Part shown: piece after piece, positions 15,297-25,222 of the stretch
Numbering within the stretch: the first letter of the stretch is position 1
Layout of the letters: every line of letters begins with the position of its first letter
Source of the DNA: CAZVPZ01 sp964629245
GTDB taxonomy: Archaea > Nanohalarchaeota > Nanosalinia > Nanosalinales > Nanosalinaceae
DNA: 43,394 bases
Direction: 5' to 3'
Assembly: GCA_964629245.1 (NCBI GenBank)
Contig: CAZVPZ010000005.1
Coordinates: forward strand, 1-43,394
The notes under the pieces: generated by a model
What the model was told of the DNA's origin: nothing
The model's database searches: none
Seen by the model: only the letters and a program-made list of their open reading frames with translations
Program-made: the position numbers and the translations under genes

Positions 15297-15986
15297 CTAG
15301 AAAAGCCCTTTCTCATCCGGCTCGGTCAGGCCCTCGTTCTTTATCTGGAACCGCGCCTTCTTCCCTTCAGGCAGCGAACGGTGTTTCTCGACCTCTATCT
15401 CCCTCAGGTTCTTGTCCGCGTTTGAGAGCTTGAGGAGGCACTTTGACCAGTAGCGCGGGACGTCCCTTCCAACCAGCTCCAGCTCGTCCTCGTCGAAGTT
15501 GGTATAGACCTGGTTGGTGACCAGAACCGGGATGTCCTCGCTCCTCGCTATCTTGGAAAGCTCGGAGAGCTGCTGTGATAAACGCTGGTTGACCTTGGAA
15601 ACGTTGTCGCCGTTAGCCTGGAGGCGGTAGAGCGACACAAGGGAGTCGACGACTATCAGTCCGGGCTCCTGCTCCTCGATGAGCGACGGTAGCTTTCCGA
15701 TCTTATCCTCCTGTTCCTCGAAGTCGACCGGCTCCATCACGGTGATGTGCTCCAGCGCTTCCTCGCCCGCTACCTGGACGAACCGCTCCGGGGAGAAACC
15801 TTTCTCGGTATCGATATAGAGGACTTTGCGGCCCTCTGTCGCGACCGCTGCAGCGGCCTGGACGCAGAAGTTGGTCTTACCACTGCCGCTCTCCCCGAAG
15901 ACGTTGGTGATTATACCCTTCTCTATGCCGCCGTTCAGCAGCGAGTCGATCGGTCCGCTACCGGTAGAAAGACGTTCGACCTTCAC
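15297..15986 (-). CDS. radB: DNA repair and recombination protein RadB
   Basis: RecA/Rad51 paralogue of euryarchaea that assists RadA in homologous recombination. The protein lacks the N-terminal HhH domain of RadA and goes straight into the core: STGSGPIDSLLNGGIEKGIITNV, Walker A GESGSGKTNF and Walker B LIVVDSLVSLYR, then VLVTNQVYTNF. I chose GTG at 15986 because TCTTTTATCGG (16008-16018, a minus-strand TATA) lies 22-32 bp upstream and this gives 229 aa, the family norm; a longer reading to 16121 would run through the divergent promoter region. Confidence 0.92.
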   Translation of the reverse strand: MKVERLSTGSGPIDSLLNGGIEKGIITNVFGESGSGKTNFCVQAAAAVATEGRKVLYIDTEKGFSPERFVQVAGEEALEHITVMEPVDFEEQEDKIGKLPSLIEEQEPGLIVVDSLVSLYRLQANGDNVSKVNQRLSQQLSELSKIARSEDIPVLVTNQVYTNFDEDELELVGRDVPRYWSKCLLKLSNADKNLREIEVEKHRSLPEGKKARFQIKNEGLTEPDEKGLF

Positions 15987-16060
15987 ACCTGTGACTTCGG
16001 TTCGAAATCTTTTATCGGTGGCCGGTAACGCACGATTTTTACTGACGTGAATAAAAACCG

Positions 16061-16068
16061 ATTTAAAT
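16061..16068 (+). promoter_or_regulatory. TATA element of the 111-aa gene and cdc48
   Basis: ATTTAAAT, 22-29 bp upstream of the ATG at 16090. It decides that start against the GTG at 16072 and faces the radB promoter divergently. Confidence 0.5.
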
Positions 16069-16089
16069 GTTGTGAACAAAAACCTCGGC

Positions 16090-16425
16090 ATGGAGGAGGC
16101 TGCGCTGCTGACGTACGACACCCGGAGGCAGGAGTTCGAATCAGTCTACGAGCGGAACAAGTTCTACCGCGGCCTCTTCGGCTACAGGCAGACCGTGAAG
16201 AAGAACGGCAAGGAGTACAAGTACGAGAAGGACGGGCTGATGGATCGCATCCCCTCGATAAGGATAGACGACTCGGTTTTCATCCTCTCCAAGGACGCGA
16301 TCGGTGCCGTGGAGGAATACTTTTCAGACTGGGGGGACAAGGTGACACACCGCATCTTCACAGTACTCGTGGAGGACCAGGACATACTCGACCGCATCAA
16401 AGGTGATACTCATGACGGACAATAA
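16090..16425 (+). CDS. Unknown protein (111 aa) coupled to cdc48
   Basis: No family recognised. Soluble, mixed charged: MEEAALLTYDTRRQEFESVY, then a basic middle (QTVKKNGKEYKYEKDGL) and alternating short strands and helices (SVFILSKDAIGAVEEYFSDW, VTHRIFTVLVEDQDILDRI). Its last 14 bases overlap the start of cdc48, which implies translational coupling and possibly a shared process such as protein quality control. It could be a small adaptor; that is inference only. Confidence 0.65.
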   Translation: MEEAALLTYDTRRQEFESVYERNKFYRGLFGYRQTVKKNGKEYKYEKDGLMDRIPSIRIDDSVFILSKDAIGAVEEYFSDWGDKVTHRIFTVLVEDQDILDRIKGDTHDGQ

Positions 16426-18700
16426 CGACGACGGTAACGAAGACGACAAGACTGTAAAGCTACGTGTAGGGGAGGTGCCGCCCAACGCCCAGCAGGACAT
16501 CGGGCGCGGCATCGTGAGAATCGATTCAAAGGTGATGGAAGAACTCGGTATCGCGGAGGGTGACGCCGTGATACTCGAGGGAGGCCGCGAGACGGTGGGG
16601 CGCGTGGCCAGGAGCTACCCCGCGGACAAGGGTCTGGGCATCGCCAGGATGGACGGCTACATGCGGAAGAATGCCGGCACCTCGCTGGGGGAAAAGATAT
16701 CGCTCTCCCGGGCGGAGCTGAAGGAGGCGGAACAGATAACCCTGGCGCCTGCTGAAGAGGGTGTTGTCATCCAGGTCAGCAATCCCAATATATTCAAGCG
16801 CGCGCTATCAGGACGCGCGGTGATGGAGGGAGACATCGTCGTTCCAGGGGATGGTGCGGACCGAAGGTCACTTTTCGACGAGATGTTCGACCTCGACATC
16901 GACCAGTTCAGGTTCTCATTCGGTGAGACAAAGCTCGCCGTCGTTAGCACCAAACCGAGCGGTCCGGTGAAGATAACAGAGCAGACCGAGATAGAGATGA
17001 AACAGCAGGCCGTCGACACCGTGGGGAGCGAACAGCAGGTCAAGGTACCAGACGTCACCTACGAGGACATAGGAGGACTTGACAAAGAGATTCAACAAGT
17101 GCGAGAGATGATAGAGCTGCCGCTGAAGCATCCAGAGGTGTTCCAGCAGCTCGGAATAGATGCGCCTTCCGGAGTACTACTACACGGTCCGCCGGGAACC
17201 GGGAAGACACTGCTGGCCAAAGCCGTCGCCAACGAGGCAGACGCCACCTTCCTCTCGATTAACGGCCCGGAGATAATGTCAAAGTACTACGGCGAATCCG
17301 AGAAACAGCTGCGCGAGAAGTTCGAGGAGGCCCAGGAGAACGCCCCCGCCATAATATTCATAGACGAGATAGATGCGATCGCCTCCAAGCGTTCAGAGGC
17401 CGGCGGCGAGGTGGAGCGCAGAGTCGTCGCACAGCTGCTCTCCCTGATGGACGGACTCGAGGAGCGCGAGAACGTCATAGTCATAGCCGCCACCAACCGT
17501 CTCGACGCGGTCGACGCGGCGCTGAGGCGGGGCGGCCGTTTCGACAGGGAGATAGAGATAGGGGTCCCGAACCGGGACGGGAGAAAGGAGATACTCCAGA
17601 TACACACCAGGAACATGCCTCTTACCGACGAGGTGGAACTGGATGAACTCGCGGACATGACCCACGGCTACGTCGGCGCCGACCTGGAAGCGGTATGCAA
17701 GGAGGCCGCGATGGCCATACTGCGGCGCGTCCTCCCCGAGATAGACCTGGACGAGGAGATACCCAGCGACGTGATGGAGAAGCTCGTGGTCGATAGAGAC
17801 GCGATGATGCAGGGCATACGGAAAGTACAGCCCTCCGCGATGAGAGAGGTCATGGTCGAGATACCCAAGGTCTCCTGGGAGGACGTGGGAGGCCTCGCAG
17901 ATACGAAGGAGAAGCTCCAGGAGATGGTCGAGTGGCCCCAGAAGTACCCGGAGCGGTTCGACCGGATGGGTATAGAGGTGCCTAAGGGCATCCTGCTCTA
18001 CGGCCTCCCGGGAACCGGTAAAACACTCCTCGCGAAGGCCGTCGCCAACGAGGCAAATGCGAACTTCATATCTATCAAGGGCCCGGAGATATTCTCGAAG
18101 TATGTCGGCGAAAGCGAGGAGGCTATCAGAGAGGTGTTCAAGAAGGCCCGGCAGGTCGCTCCATGTATCCTTTTCATCGACGAGATAGACTCTATCGCCA
18201 CCAAGCGCGGCTCTCGCATGGACTCCGGGGTCGGCGACCGTGTCGTCAACCAGCTCTTAACAGAGCTCGACGGCATAGAGTCGCTTGAAGGAGTTACGGT
18301 CATTGCCGCGACCAACAGGCCCGACCTGATCGATCCAGCGCTCCTCCGTCCCGGAAGAATCGACCGTTCGATAGAGGTGGAAGTGCCTGAAATAGAGGCG
18401 CGGGAGAAGATCTTCGAGGTCCACACCCGTGAAATGCCCGCTGAGGACATAGACCTCGAACAGCTCGCGGAAGACGCCGACGGCTACGTCGGAAGCGACA
18501 TAGAGGCGGTGTGCAGGGAAGCAGGCATGATAGCCCTGCGAGGCGACCCCGACACCGAGGAGGTCACGATGGACGACTTCAAACAGGCGTTCGATAAGGT
18601 GACCCCGACAGCTACTGAGGATAACATCCAGCACTACCGCCAGATGATGAAGAAGATGGAGGAGATAGAGACCGAAGACGTGCCGGATTACTACGCCTGA
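16412..18700 (+). CDS. cdc48: CDC48/VAT-type AAA+ ATPase with two AAA domains
   Basis: Protein unfoldase or segregase, the archaeal VCP/p97. Order in about 762 aa: N-terminal double-psi barrel and lid (KLRVGEVPPNAQQDIGRGIV to about residue 190), D1 AAA with Walker A GPPGTGKT and FIDEIDAIASKR, D2 with Walker A GLPGTGKT (Leu where Pro is usual) and FIDEIDSIATKRGSRMDSG. The C-terminus ends DYYA, resembling an HbYX proteasome-docking tail. Start: ATG 16412 with AGGTGAT just upstream, overlapping the preceding gene. Confidence 0.96.
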   Translation: MTDNNDDGNEDDKTVKLRVGEVPPNAQQDIGRGIVRIDSKVMEELGIAEGDAVILEGGRETVGRVARSYPADKGLGIARMDGYMRKNAGTSLGEKISLSRAELKEAEQITLAPAEEGVVIQVSNPNIFKRALSGRAVMEGDIVVPGDGADRRSLFDEMFDLDIDQFRFSFGETKLAVVSTKPSGPVKITEQTEIEMKQQAVDTVGSEQQVKVPDVTYEDIGGLDKEIQQVREMIELPLKHPEVFQQLGIDAPSGVLLHGPPGTGKTLLAKAVANEADATFLSINGPEIMSKYYGESEKQLREKFEEAQENAPAIIFIDEIDAIASKRSEAGGEVERRVVAQLLSLMDGLEERENVIVIAATNRLDAVDAALRRGGRFDREIEIGVPNRDGRKEILQIHTRNMPLTDEVELDELADMTHGYVGADLEAVCKEAAMAILRRVLPEIDLDEEIPSDVMEKLVVDRDAMMQGIRKVQPSAMREVMVEIPKVSWEDVGGLADTKEKLQEMVEWPQKYPERFDRMGIEVPKGILLYGLPGTGKTLLAKAVANEANANFISIKGPEIFSKYVGESEEAIREVFKKARQVAPCILFIDEIDSIATKRGSRMDSGVGDRVVNQLLTELDGIESLEGVTVIAATNRPDLIDPALLRPGRIDRSIEVEVPEIEAREKIFEVHTREMPAEDIDLEQLAEDADGYVGSDIEAVCREAGMIALRGDPDTEEVTMDDFKQAFDKVTPTATEDNIQHYRQMMKKMEEIETEDVPDYYA

Positions 18701-18772
18701 ATCGCTTCCGTGGGGTTACCCCGCGCCTACCCTCTTATTTATTAAAAATCACCGTGAATTGTTTTCGTAGCG

Positions 18773-19798
18773 ATGGCTGGAGACCAGGAATACATTGAGG
18801 CGTTGCGGGGCACGGTCGGCGAGGCCAAGGCCGCCATCCAGGACATGGACAACCCCGACTACGCCAGACTTCTAGAGCTTGAGGAAACTGGTGACGACAG
18901 GAAGACACTGAAAAGCTTCCTGGAGGAGAAGGTCGAACAGCACGATGTTACGACAGTCAGTTCCAGCAGTGAGAGGCCTTCCCGCGGCATAACCATATCC
19001 ATGAACCAGGCCATCGTCTCAGTCTTCGTTATGGGCCTCCTCACAGGATTCGTGGGCGGCATAGTCGCACCAGTCGAGGTAGGAACACCGGACGGAACCG
19101 AGAACGTGATAGCGCCATCAGACAGCGGAGATTCTGGAGACAGCGGCTCACAGATATCCGGCGAATCCACCATGACGGCGTTAAAGGACATAGCCGACAG
19201 CGTGGGTTACGACGGCAAAAAGCTCGAAACCTGTATGGCTGACGTGGGGACTGATGAGATAACAGAGGACAAGAGCGAGATAACAAACGCGGTTGGACGG
19301 CTCGGAACTCCCTCCTTTTTCATCGGGAATAGCGAAATCGGATACGAGCGGATGGAAGGAGCGCAACCTTACTCAGTGATGAAGGGCACAATCAACGAGC
19401 AGGTAGACGAGGCGGCGAACGGAAACACGGAGATAGAATCGGACGAGGTAACACTGGAAAACGTCGGGTTAGAAGGCGAACCCACGCTGGGAGATGATAG
19501 CGCGGCCGTCAACTTCATCGAGTACTCTGACTACGGATGTCCATGGTGCGCGGAATGGCACGGTGCCGACGCCATACCTCAGCGTCCTATCGACCAGCAG
19601 GACGCGTTCGGAAAGGTACGCTCCAACCATGTGGATAATGGAGAGATCAGGTTCATACTCAAGGACTTCCCGGTTCCCGGGCTTCATCCCAAGGCTATGG
19701 ACGCGCACAAGGCGGCCCAGTGCGTCTTCCAGAACTCGCGTGATAACTACTGGAAATTCAGCCAAAAACTCTACGAAGAACGCGACAAATGGAAATAG
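18773..19798 (+). CDS. Membrane-anchored DsbA-like protein with permuted domain order
   Basis: Thiol-disulfide oxidoreductase-like protein, 341 aa. Order: charged cytoplasmic N-terminus, TM helix at about 78-99, Gly/Ser/Asp linker, then ALKDIADSVGYDGKKLETCM and GRLGTPSFFIGN (Pro180) at about 136-186, which in normal DsbA proteins is the C-terminal half, and only then the usual N-terminal half, VNFIEYSDYGCPWCAEWH (C256-PW-C259) and FILKDFPVPGLHPKAMDAHK, ending DNYWKFSQKLYEERDKWK. The protein stops where the GTP half would normally follow. This looks like a circular permutation of the DsbA fold. A TATA-like TTATTTATTAAAAAT lies at about 18734-18748. The last 10 bp overlap the next gene. Confidence 0.85.
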   Translation: MAGDQEYIEALRGTVGEAKAAIQDMDNPDYARLLELEETGDDRKTLKSFLEEKVEQHDVTTVSSSSERPSRGITISMNQAIVSVFVMGLLTGFVGGIVAPVEVGTPDGTENVIAPSDSGDSGDSGSQISGESTMTALKDIADSVGYDGKKLETCMADVGTDEITEDKSEITNAVGRLGTPSFFIGNSEIGYERMEGAQPYSVMKGTINEQVDEAANGNTEIESDEVTLENVGLEGEPTLGDDSAAVNFIEYSDYGCPWCAEWHGADAIPQRPIDQQDAFGKVRSNHVDNGEIRFILKDFPVPGLHPKAMDAHKAAQCVFQNSRDNYWKFSQKLYEERDKWK

Positions 19799-20307
19799 AG
19801 ACGGTAGAACTCCTGGAGCGTGTGAAAAGGGCTTCTCTGGCTTCTGTAAGCAACCCTTACAGGATAGCTTTTACCTCGATTTTCGCATTCCTGACCTTGG
19901 TGCTCTTCGCCATCTCGACCGACGTACCATGGCACCTGCAGACGCTCCAAGCCGGTGTGGGCTACTGGGACGATGCTTTTCTCAACGGTATCGCTGGCAT
20001 AAGGCTTGGAGGTCTAGGCACATTCGTCCTGACTCTGGTGTACTCTCTCCTGTCAGGTCTGGCGCTCACCAATGTTGCGGTACAGCTCACAAACTCCAGG
20101 CTGCCGGCAAAGGAGTTCAGCAGCCTTCTACCCGGATTTGCGGCGACAGGCTGCGCCTCCTGCGGTCTGGGGATAGCGGGAGTCCTCGGGCTTACAGGAG
20201 CCGCGGCCGCACTACCCTTGGGAGGCGATCTGCTGAAGTTGCTGGGCGTCGCGCTCATAATATACGCGCTCTACAGCTTCGGCGACCCGGAAATATGTGA
20301 CATCTAG
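19789..20307 (+). CDS. Multi-pass membrane protein with C-x-x-C motif, coupled to the DsbA-like gene
   Basis: 172 aa with about four hydrophobic segments: FTSIFAFLTLVLFAIS, LGTFVLTLVYSLLSGLAL, the Gly/Ala-rich GCASCGLGIAGVLGLTGAAAA and LLKLLGVALIIYALYSF. The CASC pair lies at a membrane segment entrance, and DPEICDI adds another Cys at the end. Because its ATG lies inside the last codons of the DsbA-like gene, it is probably a redox partner, possibly passing electrons across the membrane, but I recognise no named family such as CcdA. The stop shares CTAG with the convergent gene. Confidence 0.75.
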   Translation: MEIETVELLERVKRASLASVSNPYRIAFTSIFAFLTLVLFAISTDVPWHLQTLQAGVGYWDDAFLNGIAGIRLGGLGTFVLTLVYSLLSGLALTNVAVQLTNSRLPAKEFSSLLPGFAATGCASCGLGIAGVLGLTGAAAALPLGGDLLKLLGVALIIYALYSFGDPEICDI

Positions 20308-21194
20308 CGCCTCGTAGTCACTATGTTATCGCCGTCATCCGCGCCAATCAGTACAGTGTGCTCAGCCTGGGCGACGATGCCGTCATTCACGTCCTTCAGC
20401 ACGGGATAGGAGTGGAGCACGCCCTGGTCGGCCAGCCTCTTCAGCGCCATCTTCTGCCTCGCCCCGAAGTCGGAGAGCCACCGCGCAGTGAACGGGAGGC
20501 CGTTGAAACCACGAATCTCCTTCATCAGCTGTCTCTCCGCCCTGCCACGGACGTTCACGTCTTTCTCGATCTTGTAGATGTTGCCGTCCCGGCCGTTCTT
20601 CACGGTTCCAGCACCATCCGTCAGGAAGGGCTCTATAGCGACCGCATCACCCCTCGAGAACTCGTGCCCCGACGTGTTGGCGGTGTTCGGTACAGAAACG
20701 CCGGCGTGCTGCTCGTAGCGCCCGAGATAGTGACCTGTTAAATTCTGTACGACGTTGTACCTGTCCGGCACCTTCTGTTCAACGTAGCTGCCGAACTCCC
20801 CGATCTTGACGCCAGGCCCGATGAACTCCAGCGCTTTCTCAAGTACGTCCTCGACAGCCTCCAGCATATCGCCATAGGAACCGGAGGGATTGACGGTCAG
20901 TGCGGTGTCCGCGATATAGCCGTCTGAGTGCGCGCCTATATCTATCTTAATCACGTCGTCCTCGCCCATGACCGCTTCCTCATCAACACCTGGCGTGTAG
21001 TGGGCCGCCTCCTCGTTGACTGAGATGTTTACAGGGAACGCTGGCTGTAATCCCTGCCCACGTATGAAATCTTCGACAGCCTCCGCGATCTCCTTCAGGC
21101 TAGTGCCGGGCTCCGCGACATCACGGGCCTCTCCCCTCGCGCCCTGGATGACCTCACCAGCGCGGATATAGTGCTGCTTTACCTCTTCATCCAT
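20304..21194 (-). CDS. map: Methionine aminopeptidase, type II
   Basis: Removes the initiator Met from nascent proteins. The 296-aa pita-bread enzyme shows all metal ligands: Asp and Asp in KIDIGAHSDGYIADTALTV, His in LTGHYLGRYEQHAG, Glu in VAIEPFLT and Glu in QAEHTVLI. The insert between the last His and Glu residues marks type II (archaeal/eukaryotic). AAGCTTAACC (about 21208-21217) upstream may be the TATA, overlapping the end of the malic-enzyme gene that precedes it on the same strand. Confidence 0.95.
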   Translation of the reverse strand: MDEEVKQHYIRAGEVIQGARGEARDVAEPGTSLKEIAEAVEDFIRGQGLQPAFPVNISVNEEAAHYTPGVDEEAVMGEDDVIKIDIGAHSDGYIADTALTVNPSGSYGDMLEAVEDVLEKALEFIGPGVKIGEFGSYVEQKVPDRYNVVQNLTGHYLGRYEQHAGVSVPNTANTSGHEFSRGDAVAIEPFLTDGAGTVKNGRDGNIYKIEKDVNVRGRAERQLMKEIRGFNGLPFTARWLSDFGARQKMALKRLADQGVLHSYPVLKDVNDGIVAQAEHTVLIGADDGDNIVTTRR

Positions 21195-21211
21195 GGCTAG
21201 AAACCTGTTGG

Positions 21212-22378
<1,167 letters not shown>

Positions 22379-22425
22379 ATCCAGTAACTCGGAGACAAGA
22401 CTCTAAACTCTTTCCCGCGTGCTTG

Positions 22426-22433
22426 TTATAAGA
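22426..22433 (+). promoter_or_regulatory. TATA element of the 195-aa orphan gene
   Basis: TTATAAGA, 23-30 bp upstream of the ATG at 22456; it favours that start over the in-frame GTG at 22447. Confidence 0.5.
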
Positions 22434-22455
22434 TTGTTTCCGAAACGTGGCAAAC

Positions 22456-23043
22456 ATGTCAACCGCCGAAAAGCTGCACCAGGATGTAGAGAGACAGATA
22501 GCCCTCCTATACGATCTCACCCCTCATTCGAACTGCCACCAGAAGGCCGCATTTCTCACCGAGAGGCTTTCCGAAGACGGTTACGAACCGAACTTCGTCA
22601 CAGGTTCCGCTCTCTACAGCCTAGATTTTATAGAGGACAGACTCGACCTGGCAAGAGAAATGGGTGGAAAAATGAACTACACTGCTCCACCAGGAATGCC
22701 CACCTATTCCCTTGACATAGAGGCCATGAGATCAGATGGACAGGAATACCGAGGAGAGGAGGAACACTCCTGGGTCGAGACGGAGGGATACGTCATCGAC
22801 TATCTCAATACCATCCCTGCAGGCAACGAAGAAATAGTAGGATTCCCGGCAGTTGCCCCGAAGGGCGAGCTGATTCTGAGAGATAAATCGGAACTGGCAC
22901 CGGAGGAAGTCGGTGATGATGTCGAAAATATGATAGACCGTGAAACCGCCCTCTACATCTCAGAGGTCGACCTGAAGACCATCGTCGAAAACATCGACCT
23001 AGAAGAGATAGTTGGGGGAGTAAATGCCTCCAGCAGGGAATAA
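22456..23043 (+). CDS. Unknown protein with transglutaminase-like Cys/His/Asp pattern (195 aa)
   Basis: No named family. A Cys in TPHSNCHQKAAFLTERL at the start of a helix, then HSWVETEGYVIDYL with His followed by W-V-E and an Asp nine residues after the His, match the spacing seen in transglutaminase-like cysteine hydrolases (helix Cys, then H-x-W-V, then D). The rest is acidic with no signal peptide or membrane segment. Activity is inference; a structural-only role is equally possible. It stands alone between divergent and convergent genes. Confidence 0.7.
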   Translation: MSTAEKLHQDVERQIALLYDLTPHSNCHQKAAFLTERLSEDGYEPNFVTGSALYSLDFIEDRLDLAREMGGKMNYTAPPGMPTYSLDIEAMRSDGQEYRGEEEHSWVETEGYVIDYLNTIPAGNEEIVGFPAVAPKGELILRDKSELAPEEVGDDVENMIDRETALYISEVDLKTIVENIDLEEIVGGVNASSRE

Positions 23044-23057
23044 AAACCCTCAAAGGA

Positions 23058-25103
23058 TCACTCGACGTCGCCAACATCAACAACGATATCGGTCACGAAC
23101 GCCTTGTCCCCGGTCAGTATCACGGGGTTAAGGTCGACTGACTGGACTTCGGGATGGTTGCGGCCTATCTCTCCCAGCTTGATGATCGCGCTTTTCAGGG
23201 CTTCCAGGTCGTGTTCCTGGCCTCTCACTCCCTCGAACAGTTCGTGGCTCTGGAGCTCTTCTATCATCTGCTCCGCCTCTTCCTCGCTGACAGGTGCGAT
23301 CCGGAAAGAGACATCGCGCAGCGCCTCTATGTAGATGCCGCCGAGACCCACCATCACCATCGGACCGAACTGCGGATCGCGCTTGAGACCCAGCGCGACC
23401 TCGAGGCCCTCCAACTCCTCCTGTACGATAACGCCGTTAATCTCGGCTTCGCCGGAATGGTTGTGGTAGACTGCCTCCGTTATCTCGCGGAACGCCTCCC
23501 TGACCTCGTCCTTCGAATCAATCCCTGTCTCCACCGCGCCGATATCGGTTTTGTGGGTCACCTGCGGCGAATCCACCTTCATCACGACCGGGAAGCCCGC
23601 TTTTGATGCGGCCTCTACCGCGTTCATCGGGCTGCCAGCTACCTCCGAGAGGGCGAGGTCGAAGCCGTAGGCCTCAAAGAGCGCCATCCCCTCCTCGAAA
23701 CCGGAATAGTTCTTCACAGCCTTCTCCCCCTTCCGGGTGTCATAGCTCACACCCCTCAGAGTCCTGTCCTGGTCAAGGAAGGCGCGGTAGCCGTGCATCG
23801 ATTCCAAGGTCTTCACTGCGTCCATCGGGTCCTGGAAGTCGGGTACGTCGTTCCTCTCAAGTATCTCGATCCCCGGCATAACGTCCTGCTCTCCCATAAA
23901 AGACGCGAAAACCGGTTTATCGACACCTCCCTGAGCATTAACTATCGTCTTGGCTGTCTTCTCTATCTCCGTGTTGGCCTGGGGTGTCAGGATGGCTATG
24001 ACGGCGTCCACTCCTTCGTCCTCCAGCACCGCTTCAAGGGCGTTCTTGTAGCGTTCGTGTCCTGCGTCGCCTATCAGGTCAACAGGGTTGTGTATCGCCG
24101 CCTCGTCCGGTAGTGCCTCCCTCAGCGCCTGCCTGGTATCGGAATCGAACTTCGCCATCTCCATCCCGTGCTCCGAGACCTCGTCCGTCGTTATAACCCC
24201 CGGTCCTCCAGCGTTGGTTATCACCGCGACCCTCTTGCCAGCGGGCAGGGGCTGGTAGGCGAGCGCCCTGCCGTAGTCCAGCAGGTCGCTGCTGGACTCC
24301 GCCTCGATGATACCGGCCTGTTTGAACGCCGCACGATATGCCTGGTAGCTCCCAGCGATGCTGCCCGTATGGGATGATGCCGCGTTGCTACCTTGAGAAG
24401 TCCTCCCCGACTTCACCATCACTATGGGCTTCCCCCTGGAGGTTTTGCGGGCCTCCTTCAGGAACTCCCTGCCGTCTTCGATACCTTCTGTGTAGCCTAT
24501 TATTGTTTCCGTTCCATCCCCCCGCCACTTCTGAAGGAAGTCAACCTCGTTAAGCATCGCCTTGTTCCCCAGGGAGACGAAGTGTCTAAAGCCTATATGT
24601 TCGGCTTTAGCGTAGTCGAGTATCGCCGTGCAGAACGCACCGCTCTGTGACATGAAAGAGATAGACCCGCTCGAAGGCATCTTGGAGGCAAAGGAGGCGT
24701 TCATCGAGTTCTCCGTATTGATTAATCCCAGGACGTTGGGTCCGAGTAAAGAGATCCCGTTCTCCTCCGCGATCTCGGCGATGCGGTCCTCAAGCTCCGG
24801 GTTCCCGGTTTCGGAAAAACCCGCCGATATCACGATTGCCGCACCTACATCTTTGCCGCCCGCGTCCTTCAGAACATCGGGAACGACCTTCGCCGGGACT
24901 ACAACCACCGCGAGATCGGTGCCCTCCGGTATGTCACCGGTCGCTTCAACGCCATGGACCTCGTCCGCGTTAGGGTTGACCGGTACCACTTCTCCCTCGA
25001 AATCGTGGAGCAGGTTGTCAAATACCTCGTGTCCGGTCTTGCCCTCTTCCCTGGATGCACCGACTACCGCGATCTTATCAGGCAGGAAGAGTTTGTCAAG
25101 CAT
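23058..25103 (-). CDS. acd: ADP-forming acetyl-CoA synthetase, fused alpha and beta subunits
   Basis: Converts acetyl-CoA, ADP and phosphate to acetate, CoA and ATP: the ATP-yielding step of acetate fermentation in archaea. The 681-aa fusion begins with a CoA-binding Rossmann domain (KIAVVGASREEGKTGHEV), then succinyl-CoA synthetase-like domains with ISAGFSE, LLGPNVLGLIN and SSHTGSIAGSYQAY (phosphorylated His), then an ATP-grasp beta part (GFPVVMKVDSPQVTHKTDIG, and GLGGIYIEALRDVSFR). CTCTTAATCC (about 25124-25133) could be its TATA. Divergent from the PDH operon that feeds it with acetyl-CoA. Confidence 0.94.
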   Translation of the reverse strand: MLDKLFLPDKIAVVGASREEGKTGHEVFDNLLHDFEGEVVPVNPNADEVHGVEATGDIPEGTDLAVVVVPAKVVPDVLKDAGGKDVGAAIVISAGFSETGNPELEDRIAEIAEENGISLLGPNVLGLINTENSMNASFASKMPSSGSISFMSQSGAFCTAILDYAKAEHIGFRHFVSLGNKAMLNEVDFLQKWRGDGTETIIGYTEGIEDGREFLKEARKTSRGKPIVMVKSGRTSQGSNAASSHTGSIAGSYQAYRAAFKQAGIIEAESSSDLLDYGRALAYQPLPAGKRVAVITNAGGPGVITTDEVSEHGMEMAKFDSDTRQALREALPDEAAIHNPVDLIGDAGHERYKNALEAVLEDEGVDAVIAILTPQANTEIEKTAKTIVNAQGGVDKPVFASFMGEQDVMPGIEILERNDVPDFQDPMDAVKTLESMHGYRAFLDQDRTLRGVSYDTRKGEKAVKNYSGFEEGMALFEAYGFDLALSEVAGSPMNAVEAASKAGFPVVMKVDSPQVTHKTDIGAVETGIDSKDEVREAFREITEAVYHNHSGEAEINGVIVQEELEGLEVALGLKRDPQFGPMVMVGLGGIYIEALRDVSFRIAPVSEEEAEQMIEELQSHELFEGVRGQEHDLEALKSAIIKLGEIGRNHPEVQSVDLNPVILTGDKAFVTDIVVDVGDVE

Positions 25104-25222
25104 GTTCTTGGTTTCCCGCGCTGGATTAAGAGATTACCGGCCTCAGGACCTGAAAGTCCGACTAGGGTTCACTAGGAAGTCCTAAAACATCCTTTTTATG
25201 TCAGCTTTACTGGTTTCATTTC

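Noticed and set aside
18773..20307. Frameshift joining DsbA-like gene and membrane gene
   Set aside because: The downstream frame encodes hydrophobic helices, not the missing DsbA half, and the 10-bp overlap is a normal coupling.
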